Shown here in pieces: positions 6,196-13,897 of a stretch of 13,897 nt of DNA (position 1 is its first letter; each line of letters starts with the position of its first letter). The translations under genes were made by a program, and so were the position numbers. The DNA is from Lachnospiraceae bacterium UBA4316 (GTDB lineage Bacteria; Bacillota; Clostridia; Lachnospirales; Lachnospiraceae): assembly GCA_002394535.1 (NCBI GenBank), contig DGUG01000110.1:1-13897 (forward strand), read 5' to 3'. The notes below the pieces were generated by a model, which saw only the letters and a list, made by a program, of their open reading frames with translations, did not search any database and was not told the DNA's origin.

Positions 6196-8763
6196 TTACT
6201 TTCGTCTCATACAACAGTTCTTATATTTCTTGCCCGAACCGCATGGACACAGATCATTGGGATAAACCTTGTCCGACTCCCGCTTTACGCTCTTCTTCGG
6301 ACCGGAGTCATCCTTGTTTGTTCCCGTGATCTTGGCAACTTCCTCACGTTCAACCTTCTGCTCGACACGGATATGGAACAGTACTCTGACTGTTTCCTCA
6401 CTTATGGCGTCGGTCATCGCATTGAACATATCATATCCCATCATCTTGTACTCAACAAGCGGATCTCTCTGACCGTACGCCTGAAGGCCGATACCCTGAC
6501 GGAGCTGATCCATGTCGTCGATGTGATCCATCCACTTTCTGTCTATTACTTTCAGAAGTATGACACGCTCTATCTCTCTTATCTGCTCGGGGCTGGGGAA
6601 TTCGGCTTCCTTGGCCTCATAAATCTTGACAACTTCTTCCTTGAGCTTATGGATAAGCTCTTCTTTCTTCATATCCCTGATATCCGGAGTCTTGAGCTCC
6701 TGAACCGGAACAGTTGCAAGCAGATGCTGGTTAAGCTCCGCAAGATCCCAGTCTTCGGGATTTGCCACATCTCCGATACACATCTCGACTGTGTTCTCCA
6801 CAAACTCCGTAGCCATTCTGAATACAACGTCGCGCATGCTCTCACCGTCAAGCACACGGCGGCGCTCGGCATATATAATCTCTCTTTGCTCATTCATAAC
6901 CTGATCGTATTCGAGCAGGTTCTTTCTGATTCCGAAGTTGTTGGCTTCTATTCTCTTTTGCGCCTTCTCGATGGCACTTGTCAGCATCGAGTGCTCTATC
7001 TGTTCATTTTCGGGAACACCGAGTGTGTTAAATATGTTCATGAGCCTGTCGGAACCGAACAGTCTCATCAGATCGTCTTCGAGGGAAATAAAGAATCTTG
7101 ATTCTCCGGGATCTCCCTGACGTCCGGAACGTCCACGTAGCTGGTTATCGATACGTCTTGATTCATGACGTTCGGTACCTATAATCTTAAGTCCGCCCGC
7201 TGCCCTTGACTCGTCGTCAAGCTTAATATCGGTACCACGTCCTGCCATGTTTGTTGCGATAGTAACCGCACCGTGCACACCTGCTTCCGCTACTATGGCG
7301 GCTTCAAGTTCATGGAACTTGGCATTTAACACCTTGTGTTCGATGCCTCTCTTGGTAAGGAGTTTTGAAAGCTCCTCCGATGCCTCGATGGTTATTGTAC
7401 CTACAAGAATCGGCTGCCCGGTCTTGTGGGCTTCTTCTATCTCATTGCATATGGCAAAAAGCTTCTCCCGCCTTGTCTTGTATACCGCATCCTGAAGATC
7501 GATTCTGGCAACCGGCTTGTTGGTAGGTATCTCAATAACATCCATACCGTAAATGTCACGGAATTCCTTTTCCTCGGTAAGTGCCGTACCGGTCATACCG
7601 CACTTCTTCTCGAACTTGTTAAAGAAGTTCTGGAATGTTATCGTAGCAAGCGTCTTGCTCTCGCGCTTAACCTTAACATGTTCCTTGGCCTCTATTGCCT
7701 GATGAAGTCCGTCGGAATACCGTCTTCCGGGCATTATACGACCCGTAAACTCATCAACGATAAGAACCTGGTCATCCTTAACAACATAGTCCTGGTCACG
7801 GAACATAAGGTTATGCGCACGAAGTGCAAGTATTACGTTGTTCTGTATCTCAACATTCTCAGAATCGGCAAGGTTGTCGATCTGGAAGAATTTTTCTACC
7901 TTGGCTACACCCTGAGCCGTAAGTGTTACGAACTTATCCTTTTCATTAACGATAAAATCACCCGTCTCTTCTCTTTCGATACCCATGATGGCATCCATCT
8001 TGGACAGGTCTTCCATGTCCTCACCGCGTTTTAACTGGCGGGCAAGCACATCACACACTTCGTAAAGCTTGGTTGATTTTCCGCTCTGTCCGGAAATGAT
8101 AAGAGGGGTACGGGCTTCATCGATAAGAACCGAGTCCACCTCATCGATGATCGCGAATGCAAGATCACGAAGGACAAGCTGTTCCTTGTATATGACCATG
8201 TTGTCACGCAGGTAGTCGAATCCCAGCTCATTGTTCGTAACATATGTGATATCGCAGTTATATGCGGCACGGCGCTCTTCCGGTTTCATCTGGTTAAGAA
8301 CAACGCCAACGGTAAGCCCCAAGAATTCATGAACCTGTCCCATCCATTCCGCATCACGGTTGGCAAGATAGTCATTAACCGTTACCACATGAACTCCGCG
8401 TCCCGTAAGAGCATTAAGGTACGCGGGAAGGGTTGCAACCAGGGTCTTACCTTCACCTGTCTTCATCTCCGCGATACGTCCCTGATGAAGGATGATACCG
8501 CCGATAAGCTGTACGCGGTAATGTTCCATATTAAGAACACGTCTCGCCGCCTCTCTTACCGTTGCATATGCCTCGGGAAGAAGATCGTCAAGGCTCTCTC
8601 CGTTTGCATAACGCTTCTTGTACTCTATCGTAAGCGCCCTCAGCTGTGAATCCGAAAGTTCCATCATCTTCGGCCGGAGCGATTCAATTTTATCCACCAG
8701 CGGCAGTACAAGCTTAACTTCTCTTTCGCTGTGAGTGCCGAACAGTTTTTCAATAATATTCAT
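6196..8763 (-). CDS. secA: Protein translocase ATPase SecA
   Basis: 855 residues, close to the Bacillus subtilis length. It is the motor that pushes preproteins through SecYEG at the cytoplasmic membrane using ATP. The first nucleotide-binding domain carries MKTGEGKT (Walker A, 100-107), the [11 protein letters not shown] signature (131-141) and [19 protein letters not shown] (207-225, Walker B DEVD). The second motor domain includes GRGTDIKL and the [15 protein letters not shown] segment. The C-terminus ends in a SEC-C zinc motif, [13 protein letters not shown] (839-851), used in the family for SecB or ribosome contact. The start has GGAG seven bases before the ATG. The gene is 18 bases downstream of a methyltransferase gene and 15 bases upstream of prfB. 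No secA2-like features are seen. Confidence 0.98.
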   Translation of the reverse strand: MNIIEKLFGTHSEREVKLVLPLVDKIESLRPKMMELSDSQLRALTIEYKKRYANGESLDDLLPEAYATVREAARRVLNMEHYRVQLIGGIILHQGRIAEMKTGEGKTLVATLPAYLNALTGRGVHVVTVNDYLANRDAEWMGQVHEFLGLTVGVVLNQMKPEERRAAYNCDITYVTNNELGFDYLRDNMVIYKEQLVLRDLAFAIIDEVDSVLIDEARTPLIISGQSGKSTKLYEVCDVLARQLKRGEDMEDLSKMDAIMGIEREETGDFIVNEKDKFVTLTAQGVAKVEKFFQIDNLADSENVEIQNNVILALRAHNLMFRDQDYVVKDDQVLIVDEFTGRIMPGRRYSDGLHQAIEAKEHVKVKRESKTLATITFQNFFNKFEKKCGMTGTALTEEKEFRDIYGMDVIEIPTNKPVARIDLQDAVYKTRREKLFAICNEIEEAHKTGQPILVGTITIEASEELSKLLTKRGIEHKVLNAKFHELEAAIVAEAGVHGAVTIATNMAGRGTDIKLDDESRAAGGLKIIGTERHESRRIDNQLRGRSGRQGDPGESRFFISLEDDLMRLFGSDRLMNIFNTLGVPENEQIEHSMLTSAIEKAQKRIEANNFGIRKNLLEYDQVMNEQREIIYAERRRVLDGESMRDVVFRMATEFVENTVEMCIGDVANPEDWDLAELNQHLLATVPVQELKTPDIRDMKKEELIHKLKEEVVKIYEAKEAEFPSPEQIREIERVILLKVIDRKWMDHIDDMDQLRQGIGLQAYGQRDPLVEYKMMGYDMFNAMTDAISEETVRVLFHIRVEQKVEREEVAKITGTNKDDSGPKKSVKRESDKVYPNDLCPCGSGKKYKNCCMRRK

Positions 8764-8781
8764 ACTAAATCTCCGTAACTA

Positions 8782-9813
8782 TTATTTCCTCTTAAGAATA
8801 AAGTGTAACTCGGATGAGAACTCACTCTTATCAAGGACAGCCTGCAAATCGTCCATAAGCGGAACAAATCTGTCCGAGAAAAGACTTGCCAATTGCTCAT
8901 TCCCGGCTTTGCTCATCGATACGGTAAGGAACCTGTACAGATCATTTATATCCGAACCGAACCGCCACTCATAGGCTGTCTCAAAGCCGATCCTGTCGGC
9001 CATGACCTCTATCGACTCATTTGTAAACAGGTGTGTATGTGTTCCGCCCGTATGCCTGTTGTAGCCATTAGGGAATGCTGCTTCAAAGCAGCTTGAGAAC
9101 GAGAACATCGGAACCGATGCATACACATATTTGATATTTTCGTTATTCTTTATGGCTTCGAGATTTTCGTCAAGATGTACCAGATGTTCAAGCACGCCTA
9201 TTGCAGACAGAACATTTGCCGATGATTTTGATATATAATCTATGGAATCCGTAAGCCCTACATGCGTCAGCCACTTTTCCGGATTCATGGCATTTCCGAA
9301 CTCAACCTCTCTGTCGGATACGTCGATCCCGACCGCGTGCATTCCGCACTCTCTTGCTGCGGACACAAAATAGCCGCATCCGGCCCCTATGTCGAGTATA
9401 TCCACATCTTCCGCATTAATACCGTCATGCTTTAAACAATCGCGAAGATACTCCGCCTTCGGGATATAGATCATATCCCTTCTTCTTATATATCCTTCCT
9501 TGTCTGCAGCGCTGTAATTCTTCGAATAATCATCCTCAACATAAACAGCGCTTGCAAAATCATCCGTATCTTCACATTCGCTGTTTAAGTGACCGCACTT
9601 TTCGCATTCGATATAGCCGATCCTGTGGCTTCTGTACAGCGGCTCCCCAAGCAAAGTTCCGCATATCTTGCACCTGGTTCTCTTGGGCTGCATCAGGAGA
9701 ACATCCGCCATCCCGTCTGCCATCTTGAGCATTCCGTCATTATTCTCAAAAAAGCTGGTCTTAAGCGAGTTGAGATTTCCGAAAGGCTTGCTGTATTTTT
9801 TCTTAGTACTCAT
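8782..9813 (-). CDS. Class I SAM-dependent methyltransferase with N-terminal zinc ribbon
   Basis: 343 residues. A zinc ribbon (C48, C51, C70, C73; CKICG and CEKCG) precedes a Rossmann methyltransferase domain with motif I ILDIGAGCGYF (139-149), the acidic residue D164 at the end of the second strand (GIDVS) and a post-motif GVLEHLVHLDENL. This layout (two CxxC pairs followed by a Methyltransf_23-type domain) resembles methyltransferases of surface-glycan and deoxysugar clusters, including sugar C-methyltransferases. The substrate cannot be told from sequence. A region near FPNGYNRHTGGTHTHLF looks conserved and could form part of the active site. Start: ATG with AAAGGA just upstream. It lies 14 bases after the STAS-like gene and 18 bases before secA, so probably on the same transcript. 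No glycan genes lie nearby. Confidence 0.8.
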   Translation of the reverse strand: MSTKKKYSKPFGNLNSLKTSFFENNDGMLKMADGMADVLLMQPKRTRCKICGTLLGEPLYRSHRIGYIECEKCGHLNSECEDTDDFASAVYVEDDYSKNYSAADKEGYIRRRDMIYIPKAEYLRDCLKHDGINAEDVDILDIGAGCGYFVSAARECGMHAVGIDVSDREVEFGNAMNPEKWLTHVGLTDSIDYISKSSANVLSAIGVLEHLVHLDENLEAIKNNENIKYVYASVPMFSFSSCFEAAFPNGYNRHTGGTHTHLFTNESIEVMADRIGFETAYEWRFGSDINDLYRFLTVSMSKAGNEQLASLFSDRFVPLMDDLQAVLDKSEFSSELHFILKRK

Positions 9814-9827
9814 AATGATCCTTTAAA

Positions 9828-10232
9828 TTAGAATCCCATTTCCTCAAACCACTTATATCCCTCGTATTTAGTGGGGAAGTAGCGATTTTCCGTACGGGGT
9901 GTGTTACTCATCTGTTTGTGCTTGTATGACTGGACCGAAACTTCGTAGGAATTACCTTCAATGTATGCAATATACTTGCATCCGTTTGCTTCAAGGTTTC
10001 TGTGAAGCTCGACATACTGAATGCTTCCTTTGGGGCTTACCTGCTGCAGATCCTCTATAAATGCCATGTACACAAAACCCTTGTCATCATGCCATTCTTT
10101 CGTAAGCTCGACAATAGTCTCATAGAGCCACGCTATCTCATGAGCATGCGCAACTCCTGTACCTCTCGAGTATACTATTCTGCGGTCACCCTCATCAGTC
10201 CAGACTTTAAAGCATCCCGATTCCTTCTCCAT
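9828..10232 (-). CDS. Small STAS-like (SpoIIAA-like) protein, function unknown
   Basis: 134 residues, with no signal peptide or membrane segment. The likely fold alternates strands and helices: HEIAWLYETIVELTKEW (helix), GFVYMAFIEDLQQVSP (strand and loop), a helix at about 70-83, KYIAYIEG (strand) and a terminal ENRYFPTKYEGYKWFEEMGF. The last segment resembles the closing pattern 'R-FxTxxEAxxWL' of STAS/SpoIIAA-like proteins of uncharacterised type, and the Ser in DLQQVSPKGS occupies the place of the regulatory serine loop. This is pattern-based and not certain. GGAGGG lies five bases before the ATG, and a strong promoter lies about 60 bases upstream, making this the first gene of the operon with the methyltransferase, secA, prfB, hom and lysC. 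It could be a sensor or adaptor, but no partner is visible. Confidence 0.6.
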   Translation of the reverse strand: MEKESGCFKVWTDEGDRRIVYSRGTGVAHAHEIAWLYETIVELTKEWHDDKGFVYMAFIEDLQQVSPKGSIQYVELHRNLEANGCKYIAYIEGNSYEVSVQSYKHKQMSNTPRTENRYFPTKYEGYKWFEEMGF

Positions 10233-10291
10233 GTGTTCCCTCCGTAAGCTGATCTATAAAAACAGACCCGTTCAAATTACAAACATATACG

Positions 10292-10320
10292 ATTATACAT
10301 TATTTACGGGTTTGTGACAA
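10292..10320 (-). promoter_or_regulatory. Sigma-A-type promoter for the STAS-like/methyltransferase/secA operon
   Basis: Reading leftward: TTGTCA (10320-10315), a 17-base spacer, then a perfect TATAAT (10297-10292). The expected start is near 10285, giving a leader of about 50 bases before the ATG at 10232. No leader structure is obvious. It is the only strong promoter I find upstream of secA-prfB-hom-lysC. Confidence 0.8.
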
Positions 10321-10500
10321 TTTAAAATCACTTGACAGCCTAAAGATATCATAAAAAAATACCTTCAGCGTCAATTTTAGCCACTCAGTCATAAGGCAAA
10401 CCTATAACCGTGTATAGAGCATAAGTATTATACATGACAGGATATATAGGTTATCATCTGTTCATAGCAAGAAGATACGTGCTTTTCAGATCCATTGCAT

Positions 10501-10575
10501 GCCGTGGACAGACACGCAGCAGCCCATACGCTGTAAGGTGATCATCAGCCTGTTGCACTTACTGTCTGTCCAGGC
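10501..10575. repeat. Long inverted repeat, 13 paired bases with one bulge and a 48-base loop
   Basis: Left arm GCC, a bulged G (10504), then TGGACAGACA (10505-10514). Right arm TGTCTGTCCA (10563-10572) followed by GGC (10573-10575). All paired positions match. The loop contains a smaller CAGC/GCTG hairpin (10520-10523 with 10530-10533). No T tract follows on either strand, so it is not a standard terminator. It could be an RNA structure in the lipoprotein 3' untranslated region, a small RNA or the ends of a small degenerate repeat element. Confidence 0.55.
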
Positions 10576-10617
10576 AAATCCTCCCTTAATCCATTGATCC
10601 AAACATGAATTATCTTG

Positions 10618-12294
10618 TTATCCGGCATATACAAGACCTTCAAACAGATCATCAACATTTACTCCATCTATCTGAACGGGATAATCAGTCTTGGTAATTT
10701 TAAGTCTTACGAGCCTCCCGTCATCAAGTCTGCAGTCAACAAAGCTGCTGTTGTCCGTCCGAATCGGAAGAAAATGCTCTCCTGCTTCAACAGTCTCTTC
10801 TCCCTGTTCATTAAACTCATCATCAAGCATCGTTACTTTGACGCTCTTAATGGACTTGGCTTCCTCTGATCCCCAGCTGATCTTATATACACTGTCGGCA
10901 GGCTCGGGCATTCCATCGTCTCCGACAACATATCTTCCGTAGCAGGTATATGTTCCGAACAGATTGCCCACCTGTCCGAAATACATATTCTCCGGATCGG
11001 TAGGGATGAATTCTCCGTAATAATCCGGGTCTGAGGTATCGTATACGAGATGACAGGTAAATACGCCTGCAAGCTTTATATCGTCATCATTGATGTCAAA
11101 TACCATCACATCCGTATAATCATTGTAAGAAAGAGCGCATACATAAATGTATTCTTTCCCCTCTTTTGTAACTACCTTGTACTGCTTCACATAATTCTTG
11201 TCATAATTGTATGTAAAGTACTCCTCTTCCGCTGTTGCGGATTTATCTCCCTTTTTTAAGGTAAGCGCTGTACAGTCATAACTGTTATCATAGTCTTCTT
11301 CGCCCTCATCTGCTTCGTAGACAAAATGAAGGGATGTATCACTCTTATCATCCCACTTACTTCCGGTCATAGGGATATCACAGTTTACGATATAGCCTGC
11401 ATTCTCATCGGGGAGATACTCTTCATTTACATCTCCGGGCAATTCATCATATGCTATCACGACATCGAAGTCTCCGGCAGCATAAGGGGCTATCTCGTAA
11501 GGTCCGAAGTAAAAATGCATGCCGTCATTATCAAGATACCACTTATATCCAAATGAAAGCCCACCGGCCTCATCTTCGTACACCGTCTCCGTGTCCAACT
11601 TATAGTTTTTCAGATTCTCATCCAGATCATCGTATACATCCTCATCATTTAAAGCCAGCAGTTTTTCCTTCAAAACAGGTATAAGGTCATCCTCCGTAAG
11701 CTTGACCACATCAGTAATTGACAGTTTTTTCCCTGTGTTAACGTCATATGTATATCCGCTCCTGCCGAACATTCCGTGCGCTCCGCCCGTAAAGCCGGAA
11801 TAATCCATACAATAACTTAAGACCTTTGAATCGGCACGGCATACTGATACTCTTGAATAATCGCTGTACGGCCCAAAGAACGGACGGTTATCCTTTTTGG
11901 AATTTGCGGCATATTCCTGTGCCTGAGCGATCACTCCGTCTGCATCCGAAGATGCTGCATTAAGTGATGCGATCGAATCTTCATTTAGTGTTTTATAGAG
12001 TTCGGGATATGAATCCTTACTCTCTTCTGCAACCATTATGGCCTGTGCAAGTCCGTCAAAAACCTCTTTTCCTTCAAGCGGATTGCCTTCCCCGTCCTCT
12101 TTTTCCTTACCTTCATACATTGCGGAGAAGTACTTGGAAACAACCTTATAGACCGGTTTCGGGACTTCATCCTTATCTGCCTCTTTAGCACTATCCTCGG
12201 GAACATTAACATTCACATTAACATTAACATTTCCGCCGCATGCCGAAAGCACAAAAGCCATGGCAAATATCAACAAACTTATCCTTTTCTTCAT
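10618..12294 (-). CDS. Large lipoprotein with RsiV/DUF3298-type domain
   Basis: 558 residues. A type II signal peptide ends in the lipobox LSAC, with lipidation expected at C19, so the protein is anchored on the outer face of the membrane. It is followed by five Asn-Val repeats (22-31) and an acidic linker. Residues about 48-286 resemble the DUF4163/DUF3298 (RsiV-like) region: YCMDYSGFTGGAHG (161-174), YTYDVNTGKKLSITDVV and the closing FYFGPYEIAPYAAGDFDVVI (261-280). RsiV of Bacillus subtilis is an anti-sigma factor that binds lysozyme, but this protein lacks its cytoplasmic anti-sigma segment and membrane helix. Ligand binding is therefore only a possibility. Residues 290-558 are acidic, tyrosine-rich and unrecognised. 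AAGGAG lies nine bases before the ATG. It starts 30 bases after the glycerate kinase stop, so it is probably cotranscribed. Confidence 0.8.
   Translation of the reverse strand: MKKRISLLIFAMAFVLSACGGNVNVNVNVNVPEDSAKEADKDEVPKPVYKVVSKYFSAMYEGKEKEDGEGNPLEGKEVFDGLAQAIMVAEESKDSYPELYKTLNEDSIASLNAASSDADGVIAQAQEYAANSKKDNRPFFGPYSDYSRVSVCRADSKVLSYCMDYSGFTGGAHGMFGRSGYTYDVNTGKKLSITDVVKLTEDDLIPVLKEKLLALNDEDVYDDLDENLKNYKLDTETVYEDEAGGLSFGYKWYLDNDGMHFYFGPYEIAPYAAGDFDVVIAYDELPGDVNEEYLPDENAGYIVNCDIPMTGSKWDDKSDTSLHFVYEADEGEEDYDNSYDCTALTLKKGDKSATAEEEYFTYNYDKNYVKQYKVVTKEGKEYIYVCALSYNDYTDVMVFDINDDDIKLAGVFTCHLVYDTSDPDYYGEFIPTDPENMYFGQVGNLFGTYTCYGRYVVGDDGMPEPADSVYKISWGSEEAKSIKSVKVTMLDDEFNEQGEETVEAGEHFLPIRTDNSSFVDCRLDDGRLVRLKITKTDYPVQIDGVNVDDLFEGLVYAG
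12202..12231 (-). repeat. Hexanucleotide repeat encoding (Asn-Val)5
   Basis: Five near-perfect copies of AATGTT on the minus strand (one copy has GTG in place of GTT). They lie three codons after the lipidated cysteine of the lipoprotein. Because the unit is six bases, gain or loss of a copy keeps the reading frame and changes the length of the exposed tether. Confidence 0.85.
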
Positions 12295-12324
12295 TTGATT
12301 TCTCTCCTTCCTATTTCTAAGCTT

Positions 12325-13452
12325 TCAGCCCTTTTTCATTATCCCACAGACATGGCGCTTAATGTTTGTAATAGCAACTTCCTTTTTCATAGCTTCCTTT
12401 ATATCCATTTCTTTGGGCGTTACAGGATAGACCGCATCAATACCTATTCCGAGGCATTTTTCATACCCGTCTCCGAGACATCCGCCTATAGCTATCACCT
12501 TTTTGTCATACCTCTTTGCCATTTGCGCAATCCTTGCCGGTGCTTTTCCCATGGCAGTCTGTCCGTCTATCCTGCCCTCACCTGTTATCACAAGGTCAGC
12601 TGCCGCTATCTCTTTTTCAATATCTGTTCTCTCAAGAAGGACCTCTGCCCCCGGCTGCATCCTTGCCCCAAGAAATGTCATGAGTGAAAATCCCATGCCC
12701 CCTGCAGCACCGGCTCCCGGGGCATCTTTATCTGCATTTGGGAAATGAGCCTTCACGATGTCAGAAAAGCTTGCCATCCACTTATCCATCTTCGGGATAT
12801 CCTCCGGCTTTGCCCCTTTTTGAGGGGCAAATACACAGCTTGCTCCGTTTGGACCGCACAGGGGATTATCAACATCACAGGCTATAAGCACCTCGCATTT
12901 ACTAAGTTCGGGAAGAATGGACGTTGTATCTATCAAAGCTGCCTGTGATAAACCTTTTGCTCCGTCATCTGTTTCCTTTTGAGCCTTGTCGTATATCTTA
13001 AGTCCGAGTTCCTTCATCATCCCGGCTCCGCAGTCATTTGTTGCACTGCCGCCTATTCCTATGATGAACTTACGATTTCCCCTGTCTATGGCATCTCTTA
13101 TGAGCTGTCCCACACCCCTTGTCGTTGTGTGCATCGGGTTCTTTTCATCGTCCGATAAAAGGTAAAGCCCTGCGGCCTGTGCCATTTCGATAACCACAGT
13201 ATCATCCGACAATATGCCGTAGCTTGCCATGATCATCCTTCCAAGCGGGTCCGACACAGGTACAGTAATTCTTTTGCTGCCTTTGTCTGCGGCAAGAAAT
13301 GCATCAAGTGTTCCTTCACCACCATCTGCAAAAGGATATACAGACACATCAGCTTCTGTACCGGATTCTGTAATGCCGGCTTTTACTGCCTCTCCTGCCT
13401 CCAACGAGGATAGGCTTCCTTTGAATGAATCCATAAGAACAATGATTTTCAT
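12325..13452 (-). CDS. Glycerate kinase (GlxK/GarK type)
   Basis: 375 residues from the preferred ATG. It phosphorylates D-glycerate with ATP. Family members make 2- or 3-phosphoglycerate, and the product is not predictable here. Seen: MKIIVLMDSFKGSLSS (1-16), GGEGTLDA (44-51), GIGGSATNDCGAGM (132-145), PGAGAAGGMG (247-256 region) and TGEGRIDGQT (290-299), all characteristic of the TIGR00045-type kinases. I chose the ATG at 13452 because family members begin at this MKII segment. An in-frame ATG at 13473 would add MYYGYNQ, which does not match the family. Neither start has a strong Shine-Dalgarno sequence. It follows the C_GCAxxG_C_C gene by 30 bases (nine if the earlier start is used) and precedes the lipoprotein by 30 bases. 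No glycolate or glyoxylate genes are adjacent. Confidence 0.92.
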   Translation of the reverse strand: MKIIVLMDSFKGSLSSLEAGEAVKAGITESGTEADVSVYPFADGGEGTLDAFLAADKGSKRITVPVSDPLGRMIMASYGILSDDTVVIEMAQAAGLYLLSDDEKNPMHTTTRGVGQLIRDAIDRGNRKFIIGIGGSATNDCGAGMMKELGLKIYDKAQKETDDGAKGLSQAALIDTTSILPELSKCEVLIACDVDNPLCGPNGASCVFAPQKGAKPEDIPKMDKWMASFSDIVKAHFPNADKDAPGAGAAGGMGFSLMTFLGARMQPGAEVLLERTDIEKEIAAADLVITGEGRIDGQTAMGKAPARIAQMAKRYDKKVIAIGGCLGDGYEKCLGIGIDAVYPVTPKEMDIKEAMKKEVAITNIKRHVCGIMKKG

Positions 13453-13482
13453 TTGATTATACCCGTAGTACATATCTTTTGC

Positions 13483-13897
13483 TTATATTTCCATCTCTTC
13501 GAGAATATCAACCGCGGATTCTACCATTCTCGGACAAATATCCTTAAAAAGACCATTCTCCCGGGCATAGAGCATCCCCTCTTCGGAGGATATGTCACAG
13601 CCAAGTATATCCCTACAGACGTAAGAAGCATTCTTTTCCTGGAATCTGTCCATAAACTCAGCAGCCTTGGGGTAAGCAGTTGCTTTATAGTCGGGTCCTT
13701 CTCCGTATTTCAACCCAATCACCATGATTGCCCCGGATACAGCACCACACACTTCACCTTTTCTCACGCCCCCGCTGAAACATGCAGCCACTTTCATAGC
13801 CTGGTCTACCGTCAGCCCATAATCATCCGCGTATGCTCCAAGAACTGCCTGTGAGCAATTGAATCTTTCGTTAAATATCTTCATTGCTTTTTCTTTG
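13483..13897 (-). CDS. C_GCAxxG_C_C family protein (N-terminus cut by window edge)
   Basis: At least 133 residues, ending at 13483. The family signature is clear: NCSQAVL, then ACFSGGVRKGEVCGAVSGAI, CRDILGCD and a final DICPRMV, giving cysteines at 10, 35, 46, 90, 96 and 117 counted from the internal ATG at 13884. Members are small proteins with six conserved cysteines, thought to bind metal or act in redox chemistry, with no agreed function. The frame stays open through the right edge (Lys-Glu-Lys-Ala before the Met). Family members usually have a KA-x-x-x-F helix before the NCxQAV motif, and there is no Shine-Dalgarno sequence before the ATG at 13884. The true start therefore probably lies outside the window. 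It is the most upstream gene visible of the right-hand unit. Confidence 0.85.
   Translation of the reverse strand, partial: KEKAMKIFNERFNCSQAVLGAYADDYGLTVDQAMKVAACFSGGVRKGEVCGAVSGAIMVIGLKYGEGPDYKATAYPKAAEFMDRFQEKNASYVCRDILGCDISSEEGMLYARENGLFKDICPRMVESAVDILEEMEI

Larger units (their letters stand above)
10233..10617. other. 385-base intergenic region
   Basis: No credible gene in either direction. From right to left it holds about 42 unremarkable bases after the lipoprotein stop, a large inverted repeat (10501-10575), and an A/T-rich stretch with an isolated TATAAT (10432-10427) that lacks a good -35. Next comes a seven-T tract near 10355-10349 with only a weak stem before it, then the operon promoter (10320-10292) and its leader. 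A clear intrinsic terminator for the lipoprotein gene is not visible. Confidence 0.6.

Noticed and set aside
6373..8034. Long plus-strand open frames opposite secA (6373-7101 and 7426-8034)
   Set aside because: They are antisense to an unambiguous secA. The translations show no domain, and I see no ribosome site. They follow from the codon bias of the secA strand.
10332..10337. TTGACA on the plus strand as a rightward -35 box
   Set aside because: No -10-like sequence lies at 16-18 bases and no plus-strand gene follows.
10427..10432. A second TATAAT on the minus strand as a promoter for a small RNA
   Set aside because: The sequences at -35 spacing (GATAAC or TGATAA) are poor, and the downstream T tract has only a weak stem. 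There is too little to call a promoter or RNA gene.
13456..13461. TATAAT just upstream of the glycerate kinase ATG
   Set aside because: It is only three bases from the preferred start codon, so it could not give a normal mRNA leader for this gene. It is likely chance within the junction.
13484..13884. ATG at 13884 as the true start of the C_GCAxxG_C_C gene
   Set aside because: There is no Shine-Dalgarno sequence, the frame stays open to the edge, and the residues before it fit the family's N-terminal helix.

Overview
The window reads as a chromosomal stretch of a Bacillota member, most likely class Clostridia, family Lachnospiraceae (inference). The reasons are the secA-prfB adjacency known from Firmicutes, strong AGGAGG-type ribosome binding sites, a SprA-type HExxH protein, a DUF975 protein, a DUF4190-like protein and a C_GCAxxG_C_C protein. 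All fourteen genes I can support lie on the minus strand, so transcription runs from high to low coordinates. I see no tRNA, rRNA, insertion sequence, prophage or CRISPR array.

Right-hand block (13897 to 10618): a C_GCAxxG_C_C family cysteine protein cut by the window edge, a glycerate kinase and a large RsiV/DUF3298-type lipoprotein. They are spaced tightly enough to be one transcription unit. A 385-base gap (10232-10618) follows. It holds a large inverted repeat and a clear sigma-A-type promoter (TTGTCA, 17 bases, TATAAT) that reads leftward.

Central block (10232 to 2586): six closely spaced genes that look like one operon. In order they are a small STAS-like protein, a zinc-ribbon SAM methyltransferase, secA (secretion ATPase), prfB (release factor 2, in one unbroken frame), homoserine dehydrogenase and aspartate kinase. 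The housekeeping pair secA-prfB therefore appears to share a transcript with two enzymes of the aspartate-family amino acid pathway, and there is no room for a riboswitch or T-box in front of them. Aspartate kinase carries a perfect internal Shine-Dalgarno sequence followed by an in-frame GTG. This matches the arrangement in Bacillus subtilis, where a separate regulatory beta subunit is made from inside the gene. The block ends in a cluster of hairpins and a T tract that abuts the next promoter.

Left-hand block (2417 to 1): starts from an extended -10 promoter and encodes a DUF4190-like membrane protein, a SprA-like putative zinc metalloprotease that starts at TTG, a DUF975 membrane protein, a YcxB-like membrane protein and the N-terminal part of TsaE (tRNA t6A modification ATPase). 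Several junctions overlap by one or four bases, which suggests translational coupling.

Most of the window is ordinary core genome. The points most worth a second look are the internal start in lysC, the degenerate ACT-like tail of homoserine dehydrogenase, the uncharacterised STAS-like and methyltransferase pair ahead of secA, the DUF4190/SprA pair, the intergenic inverted repeat and the hexanucleotide repeat encoding an Asn-Val tail after the lipobox. I do not see convincing evidence of a wholly new multi-gene system.
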